DNA of 64,000 nucleotides from Prostheceraeus crozeri (taxonomy: Eukaryota > Platyhelminthes > Polycladida > Euryleptidae): positions 62,001-126,000 of the forward strand of contig CAJQUW010002177.1 of the NCBI GenBank assembly GCA_907163375.1, read 5' to 3'. The position numbers were made by a program, and so were the translations under genes. This document shows, in pieces, positions 28,034-38,726 of the stretch. The first letter of the stretch is position 1. Each line of letters opens with the position of its first letter. Under the pieces are notes generated by a model, which saw only the letters and a list, made by a program, of their open reading frames with translations, had not been told where the DNA came from and made no database searches.

Positions 28034-28213
28034 ATTTATGTTGTTTTTAAAAATACCATTTTTTGAAAAAATGGTACTTTTTGAATGGACTAAATTCATG
28101 AATTCAGGTCTTAAAAACCTGAAAAAGGGACTAAATTCATGAATTTATGTCGTTTTTAAAGATACCAATTTTTTTGACTTGTCCTGTCCTGGAACAGTCT
28201 TTTGACCATTACT

Positions 28214-28219
28214 ACGTCG
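28214..28219. repeat. Right target-site duplication of Polinton B
   Basis: The hexamer acgtcg directly follows the CCATTACT end of element B and equals the left copy. The sequence after it continues element A's integrase coding region (GYWTKEIFEV...), matching the same region of B at about 25.9 kb. Confidence 0.95.
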
Positions 28220-28356
28220 GATACTGGACGAAAGAGATATTTGAAGTTTGTAAAATAAATCAAACTTATCCGATTACTTACGAAATCAAAGATTTAGATG
28301 ATGAAGATATCAGAGGCCGATTTTATCAAAATGAATTACAACGAAGTGATTTTTAA
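28220..28356 (+). pseudogene. PLA2-like/integrase gene of element A, 3' end
   Basis: Continues A's integrase after the B insertion: GYWTKEIFEVCKINQTYPITYEIKDLDDEDIRGRF..., matching the last about 45 residues of the B protein, ending near 28356. Confidence 0.88.
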
Positions 28357-28399
28357 TTATCATTATTATTGGGACTAACGTTTCGGGAATTAAATTCCC

Positions 28400-28834
28400 T
28401 TATTCAATTCCCTTATTCAATTCTAACATAATATCAAGAAATGGTACCCCTTTTTGTAATTTAAATAAAACATAAAGACATAATTGACCGCAATAAGTAG
28501 TTCCTGGTTTTTGAATTTGAAAGGTATTATAAGTTCCATTGACAAGTAATTTTTTAACTTCGTTTGTAGGTGGAAGTCCGTATGAGTCAAAATAGTAATT
28601 ATCTCCATTTTTATTAGACATACCTGCAGACCAATGTACACCTTTTTCATCTGACGTATGAAGATTTGTTATGAAATTTATAGTTATTGTTGGCTTATTT
28701 TTTAGGAATTATAATTCGTCTCTCATCAATATGTGAAAATTCTTTATTCCCAATTGATTTGCGATTTTCTTTAGATCAAAATTCGTTGTTGTTTGTGTTC
28801 CATATAATTTTAAAAACTGATTTATGTTGCTCAT
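28400..28834 (-). pseudogene. Adenain/Ulp1-like protease of element A, broken
   Basis: Homolog of B's 26073-26534 gene with the NYYFDSYGLPPTNEV and TYCGQLCLYVLF blocks; it lacks the 33-nt hairpin insert. Broken, a few breaks. Followed by about 100 bp and then A's right TIR. Confidence 0.85.
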
Positions 28835-28929
28835 TTTATAATAAAAAAATTTCTTAAGGGACCCCTAGAAGTCAGAAGGGACCCCTGGAAGTTAGAAGGG
28901 AGGGGGTAGTAGAACTACGTTCATATGAT

Positions 28930-29402
28930 ATTGAAGGATACATCCCCGCGGTTTCTTCCACTTTTGTTTCTTCCACTTTTAAAGAAATATTATTAGACAC
29001 ATGTTATATTTTAAAAAACCTGAAAAACGGATTTAAAAGACGTTTTTAAAAATACCAATTTTTGTGATTTTCGGTGTCCTGGAACGGTCATGATTTTAAG
29101 GGTGAAAATTGTAATTCTCAAATTTGAGATTTTGAAAAATTTGAAAAATTGGGTATTTTTAAAAACGCCCAAATTTATGTATTTAGGTCTTCATAACCTG
29201 AAAAAGGGTTCAAATTCATGAATTTATGTCGTTTTTAAAAATACCGATTTTTCAAAAAATGGTACTTTTTAAATGGTCTAAATTTATGAATTTAGGTCTT
29301 AAAAACCTGAAAAAAGGACTAAATTCATGAATTTATGTCGTTTTTAAAGATACTATTTTTTTGAATTTTATGGTGTCCTGGGACGGTCTTTTTCCCATTA
29401 CT
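28930..29402 (-). repeat. Right terminal inverted repeat of Polinton A
   Basis: Homologous to B's right TIR but shorter: one inner unit instead of three, and no double-hairpin inserts. Ends ...CCCATTACT at 29402. The paired left TIR lies outside the window, so the inverted-repeat status is inferred from similarity to B. Confidence 0.85.
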
Positions 29403-29470
29403 TCGCACAACGTACAGTTGCAGTGCAACTTAGATGGGAGGAGCGGATCCAAAGGATCTAAGTTCGGGTT
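29403..29470. other. Host flank of element A with two perfect short hairpins
   Basis: GTTGC/GCAAC (loop AGT, 29417-29429) and GATCC/GGATC (loop AAA, 29446-29458), immediately outside A's right end. Similar geometry to the hairpins in the Polintons, but wider spacing. Confidence 0.5.
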
Positions 29471-31994
29471 GAAAGGCCCATTCTTACAGCTAGTTTTCGG
29501 TAAGTTAAGATGTCAAGACTAAAAAACAATCCCTGAATTAATGTCTGCTTTTTTGCATGTTAACATGATTAGATGCACATTGCTAGTGGTTATTTGATTT
29601 CAGAAGTATTCAGTTATAATGTTTTGTGATGTTCCATCCCAGAATTTTAATTTTCGTTTATCTAGTTCATTCAGTTTTCGGTATTGTATTCGGTTTTGCG
29701 TATTTTTAATATTTCATTATTGTTTGATAATTGAAAAAGAGTGTGGAAGCATTATTGAAAAATTACCGTCATTTATTTGATAAGCAGTTAGCAAGTTTAA
29801 TTGTGAAAATAATGCTTCTCGGTTACTTGCATAATATTTTCAATAAGTTTGTAGCCAGAGTAGAAAATGATTGTATATGTATAAATAGTAAACCGGTCTA
29901 CGAAATTTATCAGCTTCTCAAAAGCAGTTTCACTCGGTCAATAGAAATTAATATAAAATGAATTGAAGCAATATTTCAGCCAAATTCATTGAAGCCGTCA
30001 AAGCATATTTACAAGAAATCCCTGTCACAAAAAGGTTTTGTTGCGCCGGAATTGAGCCTCCCTTTCGAGGTGCTGTCCCGCAAGTATGTTTCTTTTGTCC
30101 CAGTAATGATGCCAGCTGGTCCAGCAATGGATGCAATCTCTCACATCTTAAGATACATAAATTCGTCTAGTCTAAACGTGGATTTTCTTTGAAAATGGGG
30201 GTCTTTCAATATTCAATTGTTGGAGGGACCCCATTATCATGATGGTAGACCTAATAGCAAAAAAAGCAATTTGTATTTGGACGGGAGCTTTTCCACGAGG
30301 CATGATTATGGTGGCCGATGACCATCTGAAAGAGCTCGTTTGAATAAAAAATGCTTTTTTGCTATCAGGCTCATGAGGTCACTCCAACAACTAAACGTGG
30401 AAGTTGTAATCACATTGAAATTCTATCTATGTAAGCCTATACAGTGCTTTCATTCTTTACATATGCGCAATAGTTTACCTGTATAAATTTACTCGGCCTG
30501 CGTAAAAAATGCAAATTTGTCGCGTATGACCACTGAGAGGCAGTTTTTGAGATATATCGTACAATGCTTTAATCGCGTTGTTCTTATAAGAATAGGGACT
30601 GTAGGAGTGGTTATGAGTATACAATAATGTATTTGTTTCTTTTATACAATTGGTTTCAAATTTGCCATTTTTATGAAAATTATCATATCTAGAAAATTAA
30701 TTGAGTTATTTATCGGTTCTATCGGTTTATCGAATCAACAACATCAAACCGTTCTAAAAAAAGTGTGGGTTTCGGTTGCAGACCGAAAAGACAGTTAAAA
30801 TGTCATCAATGTACTTCATGTAAAAAACCGACATTGCTTCCTATAATGTCTAATGAGAATTCAACTACAGGAGGTTCAGTGGAGGATCCCATGCTCATTC
30901 CTTCTTTTTGCGGGTAGTTTTCATAGTGAAGCAGGTCTATTATTATCTGCTTAGATAAACAAACACGTGAAAGGTCGACTCCCTTCTAAAATCGTTTCAT
31001 ATTGATATCCCCGACAAAGGCAATTTTAAAGTACACATTTATTGAAAATTTTCTTAATAAAAATACGGTATTCTTATAGCGCACAATACAAAAGTTTCAA
31101 GGTGCTCAATGTACGCTGTCATGCGCACTCCTTACTTACTTCCCCGTTTTTCGTCCTTGTCCACGCTGAACGGGGGTCAGTTTGCGCAGTCCATACACAA
31201 AATTTGTTCAACCATTGTACATGAAGTCATTTCTTCATTCGGATTGTTTCATGAATAATTGTAACAAATCACAACCACCTTTCTTGCATTGATTTTTCTT
31301 TCCATTAAGTCCTGTATATATTGCATCATTGTTATTGATCGTTGTCACGGTCACTGATGATGGCATCTTGTCTACTGAAACATGTCTGTGAATACATTAT
31401 CTCCGATGAATTTTAATCAACTGGGATCATGTCCACCGGATATTTTAAAATTTTATCTTGAAATATGAAAACGACACCATTTCAGTGACATAGCAGCTAT
31501 GTAGGTGTAAAATGGTACCATTTCCGTTACAGATTCTGTGAAGAAACAGCAGTTTCCAACGATAACTTCCAAGAATTTTGAGGAGGTCTCCATCAGGTAT
31601 CTGCGTGGTACAAGGGATCGCAAAGGTGGGCGGCGACAACGAGAGTTTAGATGAAGGAGGCGGAGGCCCAAGCGCAGTTAAGTCACAGTGATTTATCTGA
31701 CTCGGACTAAGTGGACTCGGACTATTTAGTGGTCTTCTCTGACTTTCACTTTCATAGATGCGCTACGCGCGCCATTAGCTTTTTTTTTATAGTTTCATTG
31801 ATCACATCGGCTGATGAACCGTTGAATTTCAAGTTTTATTCAACTTATTTTTATGAAAATGTTAATTGAGGCTTTGAAGCTTTATGACAAATTTCATCGG
31901 AGATTAGTTCTTTATGCTTCCTGTTTAGATTATATTCCAGGTATTATCACCTCTGTACCCATGACTCAGAAAATGAAGAAATTCATCTTCATTA
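29471..31994. other. Host noncoding DNA, no gene recognised
   Basis: AT-rich sequence with only short frames lacking family features. Some GC-richer patches near 30000-30130 and 31100-31200. No TE ends recognised by eye. Confidence 0.5.
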
Positions 31995-32496
31995 ATCATT
32001 TTCTTTTTAGTTGAAACTAATGAATTTTTAAGTTTTTCCGTGCACAAAAATTAATAAATTATGTCAAGATATATTTCGCCGATCTGACTTTATCAATTGA
32101 AATAGAAAGAAATCATATGAAAAAATTCAGGAAATCAAATGCCCAATCATTCGAAATCTCTACAAAATTACAAACTGTCAATATCGATATCTAACAAATA
32201 TACACATATACCACAGTTCATTGATTGTCGCAGCTCTGTCAGTACAGCAACAATCAATGGACTTTGGTATATGTGTATTTGGTAGATGTCGACATTGACA
32301 TTGATGGTTCGTATTTTTGTACATAGATTTCAAATGATTTAGCATTTGATTTCCAAAATTTTTACTTAGGACTTCTTTCTATCTCAATTGATGAGACCAG
32401 ATCGACGAAATATATTTGGTCATAATTTATTGATTTTTGTGCGTAGAAAGACTGAAGAAAAATATTTCATTGATTTCAACTATAAAGGAAAATGAT
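31995..32496. mobile_element. Foldback element (long imperfect inverted repeat, about 500 bp)
   Basis: Two arms of about 240 bp, imperfect reverse complements (ATCATTTTCTTTTTAGTTG... against ...CAACTATAAAGGAAAATGAT), with almost no spacer (centre near 32240). No coding capacity. A non-autonomous foldback or MITE; family not recognised. Confidence 0.75.
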
Positions 32497-33805
32497 ATCA
32501 GAATCTTTCTTTACCAGATCAATAAAGATTGCCAAGAATTACTAATATTATAATTATTATCTGCCTTTCAGATTTTTCCAGGTTGCTTGATAATCATGAT
32601 TCGTATCCAGATTAATTATCTTTCCTGTAATTGCATGTGAGACATAGTCGTGAATTTACTATCATTACCGCGTAGCTGTTATTATTTTGCAATCTTAAAC
32701 TGCATGCAGCTTCTGTAAAAAAAGTCACGTCAATTTCATTTTGTCTTCTAATAAGTGGGAAATTTGTTACTTAAAACAGTTGCTAAGACATTGCTTAAAT
32801 GGCATTGATAATATGCTCGAACTTAATTGCAATTTCATATCAAGCCTCTAGCTCATTCCAAATTCAACGGTTCATCCGTAATTTTTTTACTCCCTACCAC
32901 GCTTCAGTATTCTTTACCGGACAGTAATTCTAAGACTTGTTGAAATGAAATTTCTTAAATAGATGGCTTTTAGTAGATGACGCCACTTCGAGAGGAGATT
33001 GAACACTCTTCACAACATTCGTGCTATTGTAAAGGTTTTTTATTCAAGTCTAATCAATCCTTTTCTGTTAGACATCATACAATATAGTTAGATGTAGTAC
33101 TTAATGGAAATATTGAATATCTCTCTTCTAACTACTCAATAACAAATAAAAATAATAACTGTAGCTGAGCAAGACTGTAGTAGCTAAACATTAATATACT
33201 TACTAGTTGTCCGTCATATCCTATAGAAATGAATCGCTGTTTTTGGGTACAGTTAGTTAGTTCTTAGTAGCATTTTGAAATTTTCTGACTGCTAGAGGTA
33301 GGATTTTTCAGATGGAGGATTGCCTTTGAAGAGCTAATTGATCCTTTTCTGCAAAAGCCTCCGAGTTTCTCCGATGCAGCACTGATGGCAGTGTCAATTT
33401 ATTTATGCTAATGCAAGAAAGGATGGCCAACTGCAGTCATGCTCATAGCTATTTAGCTATTTCTTCCATTTTTAAGTGATTATGTTGGTTGTTGGAAAAA
33501 TAGGTCATCAGATATTTCTAATAAGTGCTGTATATACACATAAATAATTTATTCTAGAATCTCTGTGTTTGATGTCTAAATAAAATTCAGTGTGTTCATT
33601 TTGACAAGTCTCATATCATATAATTCTGTATCAGATTTTTATACTTATGTGATTATGCGATTGTTTCAGTCCCCTTTTTATGATGAGAACATACACATTT
33701 GAACTTCAGTATTGTATTTTATCTCATAACAGCACAGCTATCCGCTTCGTAAGTTTAACCGATTAAATCAGGAAGGGAGTTTTGAATTGCATTCAGCTTG
33801 ACTAT
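32497..33805. other. Host noncoding DNA, nothing recognised
   Basis: AT-rich; no exon-like frame with splice signals or TE signature found. Confidence 0.45.
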
Positions 33806-34153
33806 CCCATGAAGTGCGACACAGGTGCGTCAATCTTGCGATTTTCTTTTCTGCAGTACTGCATTAGTTCCATTCCCGATTATCTATCTTGACCACAGCA
33901 ACAATGCCGTAACACTAGTTATGGCGATACATATAATGGTTACGCTATTGATGTACACATCCCCCGCCATATTTTGAGCCAGAGAAACGGGGATGTCTAC
34001 ATTAGTAGCGCAGCTATTAATCTATCGTCATAACTAGTGTCACGGCATTGTTGCTGTGGCCCATATGCAGATAGATAATCGGGAATGGAACAAATGCGGT
34101 ATTGCAGAAAAGCAAATCGCAAGATTGACGCACCCGTGTCGGCACTTCATGGG
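33806..34153. mobile_element. Foldback MITE (348 bp)
   Basis: Arms of about 130 bp (CCCATGAAGTG... and ...CACTTCATGGG) with mismatches and a spacer of about 90 bp. The arms contain AACTAGT and CAACAATGCC landmarks in mirror image. No frame. Confidence 0.8.
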
Positions 34154-34159
34154 TAGCAC

Positions 34160-34440
34160 CTCATTTCGGCGTCGGCTCGGTGTGGAGCCGCTGCGTGCAC
34201 GTTAAATGCATGCGCGCTGACGATGGGTATTTTGTGGCAACATTGGGCAACTTTTGCTGGGCCAACGTCGTTTACACGCCGGTGCATATGGGCTTACGTG
34301 GGATTAACTAGTCTAAAACGGCCATTTCCTGATGTTGGCCGGCACCTGCTACCATTCGGGTAGCCCACGTGGCCATTGGGCAAAACGGTATCTTCCCATG
34401 TTGGGTCCGACTGGGCTGTGCTACTTGGGCATGGTCTAAA
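34160..34440. repeat. GC-rich repeat fragment
   Basis: A sharp rise in GC with TTGGGC / GCCCAA words on both strands (for example near 34240 and 34410), suggesting a truncated transposon. Family not recognised. Confidence 0.35.
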
Positions 34441-35052
34441 TATGTAGCATGTAGGCTACTACAAAGATCTCTTTTTTACCCAAAATCTCCTATTTTTGTG
34501 ATTCATGCGATCTAGTTACATCATTCCATTCTATGCATGATGCCTTTTCAGGCATCTCTCTCTCTCTGCTCATAATAACATTTGAATTTTGTGCAAATTT
34601 GTGTGATATAGGCCTATGTCCTTCTATTCCTCATGAAAGCTAAGAGCGGTTGACCGACTCTTATCCGAAACCGATCGAATTGAGTCTTGGACCAGTCAAT
34701 TTAGACGACGCTTTTAACATCGAAATATTTAATGCTTTTCAAGCATCGTAATACGATCCGTTGTTTGTAGTTGTTTCTCTATCAATTTAAACTTTAGTTT
34801 CAACTCCAGGAGTAGATGTTAAATCATTAGTGTAAAGTTATGGAAACGCTGTACATACAGAATTAGCAAATATTTTAGTAGGTACTGTACTTTTCAGATT
34901 TAGATTGACTAATTGAGTATTTGATTAAGATGCAACTTAGAACAAACATAATGTGAATAGGATTTATTGTTCATCTGCAAAAGCTAGAGTCAACAAAAAT
35001 TAAGGCAATTTTGATTTGTGTCCACTTCTGAGAAGTAATCGTCGAAGAAAAC
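34441..35052. other. 3' flank of the carboxypeptidase gene
   Basis: Noncoding DNA after the stop at 35053-35055; the 3' UTR should be here. No clear polyadenylation signal was singled out. Confidence 0.4.
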
Positions 35053-35240
35053 TCATAACCGCATGTTCTCAGCAGCTGTGAGCACTGCCTCTAATATTTC
35101 TTTTCCACTTGATAGAATATCTGTTGTTCTTGCAAGAAATCCTACTGTTGAGTACATTTCGGGGAAAACTTCAAATGCATAAGAATATTTCACCTTTGCA
35201 ACGTCCTTGAACCAATCCATTGCAGAGCCGGATGCGTCAT
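35053..35240 (-). CDS. M14 zinc carboxypeptidase, last exon
   Basis: Preceded on the minus strand by a good acceptor (CTTGTTTTCAG). It encodes DASGSAMDWFKDVAKVKYSYAFEVF...GFLARTTDILSSGKEILEAVLTAAENMRL and a TGA stop. This matches the C-terminal part of carboxypeptidase A/B enzymes: SGxSxDW, KYSYxFE with the catalytic Glu region (AFEVF in place of the usual FELRD), GFLL-like loop and final helix. The first codon (Tyr) is split with the 46.7-kb exon, in phase. Confidence 0.9.
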
Positions 35241-38200
35241 CTGAAAACAAGCAGCTGTTATCAGAGAAAAGGACCTATACATCCATGCATTTCTATTCCA
35301 TGGAATATCACTCAAGAAGAGCGCGTAAATGCGCGAAGGATCCAATTACATGATTTTAAGGCATAGAAAGCCATCTCCTCTGAAGCGAACGCTGCATGGA
35401 CTTGTGAAAGTGGTCACTTAAATGGAACCCTTGAATCTATTGTAACAAAACACGTTCGTCTTTAAAGACTGTGAAGAAACGTGATTGACTCTCTCTCCCA
35501 TCCACACAGGAAGGGGGTGATTCGGTCTCCTGTCGCATTTTTGCTGGTTCATCTTTAGACTAAAGCGCCCGACCACCGTCTTAGTGACATTTAGTTTCGA
35601 AAGTATTTGGAAATTCCTGTCTAAAGTTGGTAATTTTCGGCGAATTTTAAACCTTGTCTAAAAAGTAATTTTTGTGTAGAACATCTTGCCATTCCAAACT
35701 AAGTAGGCCTATTATTTATATGTATTTTCACCAAAAGCAAGCAATTCAAGTCCATTTTGTGACTGAAATCTATGACTCCTGAATTTTCAGACTTTTGCAA
35801 AAGATAACCTTCATTTCTCTGACAGCATGATTTTAAAAGTAGACATTCGTTTAACCTTTATCCTTATGCATGGGTACATTTTGCAACTATTGGATTTTCA
35901 AGTAGGTGCTGTACTTGTTAGTAGAAACACAAACATGGTTTTAGACGATGTTCAAATGCGGGCTAGGTATGTGATGTAGAAATATATACAATCATTGGGT
36001 TGCTTAAATAAGTGTGCAGCATCCGCAACCCTCTACCCTATACGTAGGTAGGCCTACATTTTTGTACCAAGTTGCATTTTCATAGTTCTTAACTAATTTC
36101 ATGCGTTTCATTCCGATAAACGTTACAGACGCCTTACGCTGGATGCAAGTTATTGATAGGATGTCCTGTTCAGTTTCAATTATCATTATTTGAATCGATC
36201 GAATACCCTCAATTTCAAATTCTTCTTAATTTGAAATTTATGGGAGAAGTACAACGGCACTTGTGCATCATTCATACAATATGTAAAGTCAATGTCTATC
36301 TTGAATCTGAACCCTGAAAAAAATCTCCAAACGGATGTGAATATTCTGCTGATTTATGGATATCTATGCTTCCCTTGCATTGTGTTGTGAGAAATAAGAT
36401 ACATCCAACAACAATGTAGGATTCCCATATGAGATTTCAAGGCAATTATTTAGTAATGTAATTTTAATGCAAAAAACAAAGATTTTTCGCATTAAAAAAT
36501 TATTTTAGATAAACTACTCAAAACGGCCAATCATCTGAAGGGATGAATCATTCGTGGATTATTGATTTGTAGGTAGCATGGAAAAGTGAAATTTTGAAAA
36601 ATGTCGTTTTTTGTCCCTATCTCCCAAAGGAAGTAAAAAAATATGCCAATCTTTTGTCACTTATCTGGCATACATGTACTAATGATGCTACAAAAACTTC
36701 ATTGAAGTTTGAGGTGGGACTTTTTGGGTATTCAGCTTCTAAGTTTGAGATTTTCGCAATTATTGGAAATAAAATTGCCAAATTTGAGCGGTGATGTCTA
36801 TGTCATTAACAGCTTAAGTGTTAATTGACTGTCTAAATTGACTAAAGCACATGATCCACAACATGTGTACAAAATTTAGTGAGGATAGCTACAAAAGAAA
36901 CAAATATAGACAAATTTCAGTTGTTGCCAAGGACCGTTGTTATGGAAAATCCGTCGACAGTCAGACAAAGATCGTTCTTAAATGCGTTGAGGACTGAAAT
37001 CTGCAATTCTTAATTAGTTAATTAATTAATTCTTATATAGTATTCAAGGATGACTTAAATGCAATTCTTGTGCTTGTGCGTGAATTTAGTTAGAAATGTA
37101 ACTTTTTGCTTTTTTTAGCTTGACCCCTGACCGAACGAGACTGGTTGTGACACTTAAAAATTTGATTTTCGGGTTCAGCGATTCAAGATCTGAACTTCCA
37201 TGATAACAAACCTTTTGTGCTCGAATTTAGGGAGAAAGTTTTGGTAGCTCCTGGACTATATCCGATTTGATGCTCTCTGTGACACTTGTTGCAGTAATCA
37301 GACTGCTTCAGTCATTAGAAAGCAAGAAATATCTCTGATCGAGTATTATTCATCAACCATAGTTGCACCGTGGACAAAGACTGGCGATGACTATGGCAAT
37401 AGCGATAGACAAAGACGCAGGTGCGTGGTTTCTGATATGAGCAGCACACAGCTGTAAACGAATGGCCTATTGAATGAGTCAATCGTCCATTTATCGGAGA
37501 TTCCTAATGACACGGAATGAAAATGTGACTGTTAAATGCTAAATGCCATGTAAATTGTTCAGAGAAATGTTGATCATTGCATTAAACCAAAGATTGATTT
37601 TTACTGCTAATTCGAGTCAGCTGGCTCAAAGCTCAGTTAGTATATATATTCGTTTGCAAGCTCAGTTAGTACATTGAATAGATTACAGTGGACCAAACTA
37701 GCGTACATGAGCTCTTCTAATTGTATTGGTAACAAGACATGAATGATGCAGTCTTACTGACTGTATAATGTAACGCAACTAAACAATTAAATAAGCTCTG
37801 CAGCACTGAAAAAATTATCAACAAATATCTTTCTTCAAAAGCAGTGACTTAGTTTCATCGAACAACACTGTAATGTACAAATCAGAGGCCATGCATTCAA
37901 ATCAATGTGCAAATCAATCCAATGCATTGTCACAATTACTTCATTTTACGCGATTAATCTTGATGACAGCTAGCCAATCCATTAGATGTTAGATTGAAAG
38001 GTGTAGCCTATGATAAACACTAAAAAAAACGCTTGATCATGAATATTTTTCAAGTCAAGTTTCCACTTACTGCCAGCAGCACGCTGATTGGTTGAGAGCG
38101 TCAGCTGATTTACGCACGCACCAATAGGGAATCAGATATCATCAATCAAATTAAGACACGACACGGTCAAAAAAATTCGAAGGATCCAGGAAACGGAAGA

Positions 38201-38726
38201 CGCCAAAGTTAAACAATTACCCTAGTGGAGAATCTTGTAAATAATTAGGTAATTAAAAGTCATGAATGAATGAATTAATACTGACAACATAGAGTAACCT
38301 ACTCTAGTATAGAGCAGGTACTGAAATACGTATAAAGGCAAGTCTACTCAACTGAAGACGGTAAGGGAAATAAATTAATACTTATAAACGATTTAATTTT
38401 TATCAAATAAGAACTGTAACAAGAGTTCGTCATGGACCTGACGAGAAGCTAACTAAAAATAACAAAGGTGAAAATTAGAAACCTAAAAAACCAAAATTAA
38501 GTTTGCTATGTATGGAGTCATCAGGGAGGAACCATGTGGCTGCATGAAGCAAGGTTTCGGCCCCTAACCTCCAACCTATACCACATGGCGGGGCCAGGCC
38601 AACCATATCGAATGTACGATATGGAAGGTCTCTCCAAGCCTGAGGAAACATAGCAGAACCAAACCGAAAATAATTTTTTTAATATATTAGGACAAAAGGA
38701 CGCACTTGAAACTAGAAGAGGTTATT

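Larger units (their letters stand above)
8972..28213. mobile_element. Polinton/Maverick element B, full length, nested in element A
   Basis: A 19,242-bp element with TIRs of about 0.8 kb beginning AGTAATGG and ending CCATTACT, the AG...CT ends expected for Polintons, and an exact 6-bp target duplication acgtcg outside both ends. The interior encodes protein-primed PolB, a retroviral-type integrase, a packaging-type ATPase, an adenain/Ulp1-like protease and two capsid-type proteins, the defining Polinton set. Minus-strand genes fill 10.5-20.4 kb and plus-strand genes 20.5-26.0 kb. It looks recently inserted, since the duplication is exact and most frames are open, but it is not intact: a few genes are broken (capsid, packaging ATPase, polymerase region, zinc-protein remnant). 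Confidence 0.95.
27402..28213 (-). repeat. Right terminal inverted repeat of Polinton B
   Basis: Inverted copy of 8972-9743, about 40 bp longer because of three double-hairpin inserts (27525-27550, 27927-27954, 28006-28033) missing from the left TIR. Its inner part includes a duplicate of the start of the membrane-protein gene. Element A's right TIR (about 28930-29402) has empty sites at the positions corresponding to the last two. Confidence 0.92.
1..29402. mobile_element. Polinton/Maverick element A, left end outside the window, split by nested element B
   Basis: Element A occupies 1-8971 and 28214-29402; the middle is element B. Gene order and sequence match B closely: membrane ATPase, zinc protein, fibre-like gene, amphipathic small protein, capsid protein, hydrophobic small protein, PLA2-like/integrase gene and, after B, the end of the integrase gene, the protease and the right TIR ending in ...ATTACT at 29402. 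The polymerase half would lie left of position 1. A is broken: several genes carry breaks, one holds a Penelope-like element and one holds B. Only the capsid gene looks whole. It is older than B because B sits inside it. The duplicated target next to its right end would be tcgcac (29403-29408), which cannot be verified without the left end. Confidence 0.9.

Noticed and set aside
29731-30192. Two plus-strand frames just right of element A
   Set aside because: Short, no recognisable motif on either strand and no splice-bounded pattern.
34160-34440. GC-rich patch as a CpG island promoter
   Set aside because: It has repeat-like TTGGGC/GCCCAA words and lies at the 3' side of the carboxypeptidase gene; a transposon fragment is more likely.
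35984-36186. Minus-strand frame tested as the missing carboxypeptidase exon
   Set aside because: No family residues; the true exon is at 46718-46802, in phase on both sides.
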